The notes below the pieces were generated by a model. The model saw nothing but the letters and a program-made list of their open reading frames with translations, had not been told where the DNA came from and made no database searches. This document shows positions 59,241 through 64,000 of a DNA stretch of 64,000 nucleotides, piece by piece; position 1 is the stretch's first letter; each line of letters opens with the position of its first letter. Source of the DNA: Cyanobacteria bacterium FACHB-502. Its GTDB lineage: Bacteria; Cyanobacteriota; Cyanobacteriia; Elainellales; Elainellaceae. The DNA is taken from positions 23,281 to 87,280 of the forward strand of contig JACJNZ010000015.1 in NCBI GenBank assembly GCA_014695325.1, read 5' to 3'. The translations under genes and the position numbers were made by a program.

Positions 59241-61214
59241 TTACCAATCCAGCGTAAACCCTCGATCGCGCAGTTTCTTTTGCAGCTCATCGACATAGTT
59301 CTTGCGAATCATCTCCGGCGGCAGCAGCCCAGACTGATTTTGTCGCTGATTGTAATTCACCAGCCATCCTGCCGTTGCGCCTGCGGCTCCGCCAATCACC
59401 CATTCGCCGTAGTGCAGCCGAGTTGAAGCATTCACAATATGGGTTGCAGCGATCGACTTGCCCCCAATCAGCAGATTATCCACTTTCTGCGGCACGATTG
59501 CTTCCAGCGGGATATAGATGGGCTTGATCATGCTTTCGTCTTGCAGGGGGGCACTGCTGGCTTCCCAGGTTTCTCGCGAGTTGCGGTAGCGGCAGCCGTG
59601 CATGTCGATCGCATAGTGGGTGAGGGCGATCGTCGTGGGGCGAAAATCTCTGCCGCCGCGCATATCGGTGCGAATGTCTGCCTCGCGCATCATAAACTCC
59701 ACCTGTCCGTAGCCGTTGCGTCCGAGGATTCGCCGTCCTTCGCGGATATAGGGCATCATGCTCAGACCCGATGCCGTGCCCATTGGCATCTCAATCCCGT
59801 AGAGGTAAGTCATCGGCAGTTCGGGCGTCGAATGCTTTTCGATCAGCCACTCGGCAAACAGCAGGGCGTGTTCTTCAGCATGGCGTAGGGCACTAATCGA
59901 AACGCCTCCCATCCAGTTTTCGTGCTGTCCTGATTCGGTGATTTTCTTTTCGTTTAAGATCAGCGGCGGGTCCATATAAGTCCAGTCGTTGCCGCGATTC
60001 CAGTTGATCATCGAGATGTCGCCGGGATCTGGATCATCGCTGCGTGAGTCGTTTTGGCTAGTGCTGAGAATCCGGCGATAGTTAAACACGCTGGCACTAC
60101 CAAACATCGGAAACCCTTCCAGGTCGAAGTACTGCCGATGTTCTGCTTTGGAATAGCCCGGTTTCACCTCAGACAGCAGCTTTTGACTGGCACGACCGTC
60201 ATCCAGAATCGCTAAGCCAAATGGAAAGGTAAATGCCTGGGTGCAGTCTGGGTTGTCTTGCCGCGAGGCAAAATATTCGCTAGTCGTCGATCGCCCCTCA
60301 GAACCCAGGCGATAGGGAATGCCTGCCCAGCCCACCAGTTCGCCCGTGTCGGTGGCATCAATCACGATCATTTGTTTGCCGCTTGGGGGCTGAAGACGCA
60401 TCGGCACTTTATTAAACTGATCATCTGACGACCACGAGTACCAGGCGGGCAACTCCTTGGAAGGGCGACCCAGCGGTACATAAGCCGGATTTTTAGGAAT
60501 GCGCCGCACTGCATAAACGGCTGTGATTAAGCGTCCGGTTGGGTCAAACTCTGTGCCCTTAAAGGCAGTTGATGTCACCCAACGACTTTCCGGTGATTGA
60601 GCCGATGCCTGCTTGAGCCACTGTTCTGATGCCTGCATTCCCGCTCTGGGCAGAAAACAGAGGGTGGCAACCCAGCAGCTATTTAAATCTGAGGTTGACT
60701 GGGGCGAAGCCAGGTTGGTCCAGGGCGGTACTTCCACCTGCTGCTTTTTCACCAGACGCTTGAAGTCGAGCCAGTCGGACGACAGGTTATCCCTTTCATT
60801 CATCGTGACGGATTCATCTAGCGCAGAGACTCCCTGAGAGCTGATTTGTCCGCCCAACCAGGGAGACAGCTCGATCAGACAAGTCTTTGCGCCCGATCGC
60901 ATTGACTGTGCCGCCGCTGAAACGCCCCCCATTGAGCCGCCAACCACCACCACTTCGCACTCCCAAACTTCCTTCGGTTCGGGCAAGGGAGAGAGGGTGG
61001 GTCTGCCGTTCATTCGGTTCACCAGGCGATCGATGCCCTGAGAACCCATACTTTGAGCACTGGTATCGGGTGCAGAAGCCGCCGAAGAAAGGGGAGTGAC
61101 GGCTCCGCCCCAGGAATAATACTGCAGTAGCCCCAGCAGTCCGGCTGAGCCAATGGGAATCAGAACGGCGAGAAGCGCGAGTTGACCGATTTGACGAAGG
61201 GGAGATTGGGTCAC
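59241..61214 (-). CDS. Membrane-anchored FAD-dependent oxidoreductase
   Basis: 657 residues. An N-terminal hydrophobic helix (about 10-32, QLALLAVLIPIGSAGLLGLL) anchors or exports it. VVVGGSMGGVSAAAQSMRSG is the FAD-binding dinucleotide fold, and GGQISSQGVSALDE follows as in the FAD_oxidored family. IVIDATDTGELVGWAGI and VDNLLIGGKSIAATH, then NASTRLHYGEW are further family segments. The substrate is unknown. It lies upstream of the membrane GT2 gene, so it might modify the polysaccharide, but this is only position. The region between residues 170 and 210 is Cys-containing. Confidence 0.82.
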   Translation of the reverse strand: MTQSPLRQIGQLALLAVLIPIGSAGLLGLLQYYSWGGAVTPLSSAASAPDTSAQSMGSQGIDRLVNRMNGRPTLSPLPEPKEVWECEVVVVGGSMGGVSAAAQSMRSGAKTCLIELSPWLGGQISSQGVSALDESVTMNERDNLSSDWLDFKRLVKKQQVEVPPWTNLASPQSTSDLNSCWVATLCFLPRAGMQASEQWLKQASAQSPESRWVTSTAFKGTEFDPTGRLITAVYAVRRIPKNPAYVPLGRPSKELPAWYSWSSDDQFNKVPMRLQPPSGKQMIVIDATDTGELVGWAGIPYRLGSEGRSTTSEYFASRQDNPDCTQAFTFPFGLAILDDGRASQKLLSEVKPGYSKAEHRQYFDLEGFPMFGSASVFNYRRILSTSQNDSRSDDPDPGDISMINWNRGNDWTYMDPPLILNEKKITESGQHENWMGGVSISALRHAEEHALLFAEWLIEKHSTPELPMTYLYGIEMPMGTASGLSMMPYIREGRRILGRNGYGQVEFMMREADIRTDMRGGRDFRPTTIALTHYAIDMHGCRYRNSRETWEASSAPLQDESMIKPIYIPLEAIVPQKVDNLLIGGKSIAATHIVNASTRLHYGEWVIGGAAGATAGWLVNYNQRQNQSGLLPPEMIRKNYVDELQKKLRDRGFTLDW

Positions 61215-61367
61215 AGGAAGGCACTCTGAACTGCGAAAGCAAAAGCCGGGTTAACTGTAGATGGCGTATCTCCTCTAAGTAAAAAGACTTTGCCGCTACA
61301 TCCAGCGTTATACCGTAGATATATAGCGTAATTCTACGCCGATCGCCAAAGTTTGTGGAAAGGCAGC

Positions 61368-61401
61368 AAAAAAAAGCCAGGAGAGATGACCCATCCTGGC
61401 T
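61368..61401 (-). terminator. Rho-independent terminator after the small secreted gene
   Basis: On the minus strand, AGCCAGGA and TCCTGGCT (61394-61401 / 61375-61382) form an 8-bp stem and eight T follow. It lies 60 bases downstream of the stop at 61460. Confidence 0.9.
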
Positions 61402-61459
61402 CTGATATTACACCCGACTTTAGCAAAACGCAGTTATCAAGGTTGAAGGTTCGCGAAGC

Positions 61460-61834
61460 TTAGCGATTGTTGCCCGGAAACTTCTCGGTGATTTTGCTCA
61501 GTGCGCGCTCAACCTGCGTTTCAGCATCTGTTGCTTGCTGGGAGTTCTCAGGACGATACATATCGTTTTTATCTGCTGCGCCCTGCACTTCGTTGATGCC
61601 CTTATTAGCTTCATCCTTCACCTTCATAGTGAGGGTATCGTCGGACTTCAGTGCATCTTCTGATTTTTCAAAAATATCTTGCAGTCCGGGTTCTCCCTTT
61701 GCCGGATCAGTCGGCGGGCTGCTGATTGCCAGGGCAGGTGCAGCATTCATGAAAAGCACCAATGCACAGGTCACTGCCACGAGAAAGGTGCGAATCGGGC
61801 GTAATACTGCCGCCATCCGATGCCGAAAATTCAT
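61460..61834 (-). CDS. Small secreted protein, low-temperature-induced type
   Basis: 124 residues from ATG 61834, chosen because GGAGG lies seven bases upstream. A signal peptide (about 1-37) ends at APALA. The mature part is charged: IFEKSEDALKSDD, then VKDEANKGINEVQGAADKND and ERALSKITEKFPG. This pattern resembles cyanobacterial proteins called low-temperature-induced. It is exported to the periplasm or thylakoid lumen; function unknown. A clear terminator follows. Confidence 0.75.
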   Translation of the reverse strand: MNFRHRMAAVLRPIRTFLVAVTCALVLFMNAAPALAISSPPTDPAKGEPGLQDIFEKSEDALKSDDTLTMKVKDEANKGINEVQGAADKNDMYRPENSQQATDAETQVERALSKITEKFPGNNR

Positions 61835-62097
61835 ACTAAGTGCCTCCAAAAAATGTTTAAGTCGTTCTTGTTTCTTGAATCGGTTTCTTTCAATCCTTCT
61901 GCTCTCTTTTACCTGGAATCTGAAGGCGATCGAATCGTTCTAGGGGCTGAACTCTTGTCTAATTTTATTCAGAAAAAAATCTGTCACTCGGCAGAGAAAT
62001 ATTGAATTAATTGGGCATCAGGCAGGGTTAAGTCGTGGGGAGGCGATCGATATTCTGGATAGAATCAAGACAACGGAACCCCATCGCTGTCCATGCA

Positions 62098-62787
62098 ATG
62101 ACGATTTCTCTCCCCCGCTCTGCTGCCGAAAAAACAACCCCGCCCCTCTGGCATGCTGCAACCTGGCAGGATTATATCGCGTTGCGTGATGCCCTTCGTG
62201 ATGATGCGAGCCAGGGACGAATGAGGCTGGACTTCGATCAGAATCGAATGAGGGTGAGTATGGGTGGTGAAGGCATTAATCACGCAAAATACAGCGACTT
62301 GTTTACGACGATGCTGTTTCTATGGGCAATTCAGCATCCAGATCAGGTTTTTGATTCCATTGGACGCTGCCTGATCGAGCAGCCGGAAACCCAGACTTGT
62401 GCCCCTGATTTGGTTTTGTATGTGGGAGCAGACTCGCCGCAATGGAAAGAGGGCGAACCCCGCAAGATTGACCTGACTCGTTGTCGCGTTCCCGATCTAG
62501 TCGGCGAAATTTCAGATACAACGCTGGCGAGTGATTTAGATGAGCAAAAGCATTTGTACGAGGCGTTAGGTATTCCTGAATATTGGGTGGTTGATACGCA
62601 GGGAAAGCGAGTATTTGCGTTTCAATTGCAGGATGGAAAATATCATTTGATTGAGCAGTCTAATGTGCTAGCCGGACTGCCAATTTCGCTGTTGAATGAG
62701 GCGATCGATCGCATGGTCAAAGGAACAAATACGAGTGCGGCAGCGTGGTTTTCTGGAGCAATTCAGGAACTTTCAAATCCTTCATAA
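62098..62787 (+). CDS. Uma2-family (DUF820) putative nuclease
   Basis: 229 residues from ATG 62098. PD-(D/E)xK elements: the Asp in CAPDLVLYV, the Glu in PDLVGEISDTT and the Lys in LDEQKHLYEALGIPEYWVVD. The end of the motif is the Uma2 hallmark YxxxGIPEYWVVD. These proteins are very common in cyanobacteria, with restriction-like fold but no proven role. An alternative GTG at 62035 would add 21 residues. It is transcribed alone. Confidence 0.87.
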   Translation: MTISLPRSAAEKTTPPLWHAATWQDYIALRDALRDDASQGRMRLDFDQNRMRVSMGGEGINHAKYSDLFTTMLFLWAIQHPDQVFDSIGRCLIEQPETQTCAPDLVLYVGADSPQWKEGEPRKIDLTRCRVPDLVGEISDTTLASDLDEQKHLYEALGIPEYWVVDTQGKRVFAFQLQDGKYHLIEQSNVLAGLPISLLNEAIDRMVKGTNTSAAAWFSGAIQELSNPS

Positions 62788-62798
62788 TGCCTACTGCT

Positions 62799-63044
62799 TC
62801 AGGCCGAAATTCGATCGCAGTAATCTGCTTTGCTCGGCGGAAAATCACTAGCAACATCAAACACAATGCTGTAGCTAAAATTGGGCGAGAGCGATCGTAA
62901 GACTTTCAAATAGGCTTCTGCATCCTGACGGGCACGAAATCGGGCAACGGTAACGCGCTGGAGTTTGGGCAAATGGCGAATGATGCACCAGGGCTGGAGG
63001 CGATCGCGGTATTGGGTTGGGTTTGTCGAGTAGGAATCAGTCAT
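62799..63044 (-). CDS. Small conserved hypothetical protein
   Basis: 81 residues from ATG 63044, with AGGAG eight bases upstream. WCIIRHLPKLQRVTVARFRA, then RQDAEAYLKVLRSLSPNFSY and IVFDVA are a compact fold of the kind found in many cyanobacterial small proteins, perhaps ferredoxin- or SPOR-like. A longer frame to 63113 lacks a ribosome site. Function unknown. Confidence 0.72.
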   Translation of the reverse strand: MTDSYSTNPTQYRDRLQPWCIIRHLPKLQRVTVARFRARQDAEAYLKVLRSLSPNFSYSIVFDVASDFPPSKADYCDRISA

Positions 63045-63264
63045 TAGAATTCTCCTGAGTTTGAAAGGAAAAATTGAGCAGCGCAAGGCAGCGATGAGCG
63101 AAAATCTCACCACGGATGCGAAACTTAGGATGAACAGACCGTCAACGGAAGGTTTAACCGAAGTCGGACTGTAAAAATCTGGGTTGGCAATGCTGCTGAA
63201 CTAAAAATCATATTGCCATGCCTTCTTTCTTACGTCAATCTGTCGCAACAAACTGTCGTCTTGC

Positions 63265-63507
63265 ATGGCTGAAGATAAATCGAAAGCAGGTGAATCACCC
63301 TTAAAGCAGTTGAGGGAAAAGGCTGGCTTAACTCAAGAAGAGCTAGCAAGACGCTGTAGAATTCCCCTTCGGACCTATCAACGCTGGGAATCTGGCGAAT
63401 CAGCAGCAAGACCCAACATTCCTCAAGTGAAAGCGTTATGCCGTGAGTTGAAGATTCCGATCGAACAATTGCCGGATGAGTTTGGTCCTTCTCAAGGTTC
63501 TGAGTAA
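63265..63507 (+). CDS. XRE-family helix-turn-helix protein
   Basis: 80 residues, nearly all a single HTH_3 domain: LKQLREKAGLTQEELARRCR, then IPLRTYQRWESGESAARPNI and VKALCRELKIPIEQLPDEF. TQEELA is the first and RTYQRWESG the recognition helix. No second domain. It may act as a repressor or antitoxin, but no toxin gene is next to it. The ATG has only a weak ribosome site. Confidence 0.85.
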   Translation: MAEDKSKAGESPLKQLREKAGLTQEELARRCRIPLRTYQRWESGESAARPNIPQVKALCRELKIPIEQLPDEFGPSQGSE

Positions 63508-63533
63508 GATGTTGATTCTTGAAAAGGGCTTGA

Positions 63534-63656
63534 GGTGCTGCATTGCCCCCTAAATCTCCCTACTTTGGGGGACTTTGAAACTGGAAGAAGGCTCGGTTCG
63601 CTCCAGAATTGGGGGGTTAGGGGGGCGGTTTGGGTCACAGCAACGAGTCTTTAACA
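63534..63656 (+). repeat. Dispersed repeat, full copy
   Basis: GGTGCTGCATTGCCCCCTAA, GGGGGACTTTGAAACTGG, AGGCTCGGTTCGCTCCAGAA, and TTAGGGGGGCGGTTTGGGTC. It matches the copy at 7302-7429 from end to end. Confidence 0.88.
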
Positions 63657-63719
63657 TTACTACAAGCAGGACAGAAGCTCGTGTTTTGACTCTGCAAGCC
63701 AAACGATCGCCTCTTGCAC

Positions 63720-63888
63720 TCAATACATTGCCTTTATGACTCAATACATTGCTTTTGTGGGTCGATACATTGCCTCTTGCACTCAATACATTGCTTCTTG
63801 TACAAGATACATTGCCTTTGTGAGTCGATACATTGCTTCTTGCACGCGGTACATTGCGATTTGCACGCACAACATTCCTTCTGTGGCT
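63720..63888. repeat. 21-bp tandem array, eight units
   Basis: The core ATACATTG recurs at 63723, 63744, 63765, 63786, 63807, 63828, then as GTACATTG at 63849 and CAACATTC at 63870: always 21 bases apart. A degenerate ninth unit may lie before 63720. The units differ at several sites. As 21 is divisible by 3, open frames run through on both strands and give heptapeptide repeats (IHC-based on plus, NV-based on minus). There is no spacer, so it is not a CRISPR array. Confidence 0.92.
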
Positions 63889-63899
63889 TACAGCAAATT

Positions 63900-64000
63900 T
63901 CATGTGAATAGACCACAGTGATTGAACCAACCAATGGCGTCATCTTCAGTAATGAACTGAACTGCTTCCGTCATCGCTTGGTCGAGGGCTTGATCGGTGC
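63900..64000 (-). CDS. Probable transposase, C-terminal end (cut by the window edge)
   Basis: The minus-strand frame is open from 63998 to the stop at 63900-63902. It ends AVQFITEDDAIGWFNHCGLF and then Thr-stop. The pattern WFxHCGY near the end is common at the C-terminus of IS630-type transposases (DDE). Only 32 residues are visible, so the assignment rests on that motif and position next to repeats. It could also be another DNA-linked protein with this ending. Confidence 0.5.
   Translation of the reverse strand, partial: TDQALDQAMTEAVQFITEDDAIGWFNHCGLFT

Noticed and set aside
59100..59426. 108-codon plus-strand frame
   Set aside because: Half of it is antisense to the conserved end of the FAD oxidoreductase, which has clear family motifs.
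63720..63888. CRISPR array
   Set aside because: The repeats touch each other with a fixed 21-base period and no unique spacers, and no cas gene is present.
63714..63943. Overlapping open frames of 60-126 codons through the 21-bp array
   Set aside because: They exist because the period is a multiple of three. None has a ribosome site or any part outside the repeat that looks coding.
1..64000. tRNA, rRNA, riboswitch or prophage
   Set aside because: None was recognised by eye in the gaps or on either strand. Small RNAs without known motifs would be missed.

Overview
The window reads as chromosomal DNA of a cyanobacterium. The palindrome GCGATCGC (HIP1) and its CGATCG core occur throughout, on both coding and non-coding DNA. 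The gene set also fits: a knotless phytochrome-type histidine kinase, an IM30/Vipp1-like protein, an FeS-type photolyase relative, AI-2E and ABC1/UbiB families, Uma2 nuclease and several small proteins of cyanobacterial type. The genus cannot be fixed from the sequence alone. No rRNA, tRNA or CRISPR array was seen.

Layout. 1-7 kb: end of a DUF4394 protein, a phytochrome-like kinase, an MFS transporter, an ABC1 kinase and a PMP3-type membrane peptide. 7.8-15.3 kb: an aldehyde dehydrogenase and a spermidine/putrescine-type ABC transporter (binding protein, two permeases, ATPase) ending in a YjgF/RidA-family gene. A 1.5-kb insert carrying a minus-strand cupin gene and a glycosyltransferase remnant splits this locus. 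15.4-23.8 kb: a glycosyltransferase, an MFS exporter, an FeS photolyase relative, topoisomerase IB, a BON protein and a glycine-zipper protein.

23.8-38.4 kb is a 14.6-kb minus-strand glycan locus. It encodes the sedoheptulose-7-phosphate to ADP-heptose route: a GmhA domain fused to a GT4 glycosyltransferase, GmhB and bifunctional HldE. With it are GT9 (heptosyltransferase-type) proteins, one a tandem GT9-GT9 fusion and one truncated, plus GT4 and GT2 transferases and an SDR. No hldD epimerase is seen. The pathway would make ADP-D-glycero-D-manno-heptose and polymerise or attach it.

38.4-51.2 kb holds a CdaR-type regulator, a thioredoxin-like protein with a CGPS active site, a cluster of small stress or membrane genes (EcsC/TerB-like, TspO-like, Vipp1-like, BON, DUF2267), an AI-2E transporter, and an SDR-glycosyltransferase pair. 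51.7-61.2 kb is a second polysaccharide locus: a GH-A-like lipoprotein, the four dTDP-rhamnose genes, a membrane GT2 and a membrane-anchored FAD oxidoreductase. The right end has small genes, a 21-bp tandem repeat array and a probable transposase tail.

Two repeat features run through the window. The first is a dispersed element of about 75-125 bp (core GCCCCCTAAATCC...GGGGGACTTTGAA), with at least nine full or partial copies; some supply coding ends or hairpins. The second is an unusually high density of short direct tandem duplications (12-50 bp units), mostly between genes.
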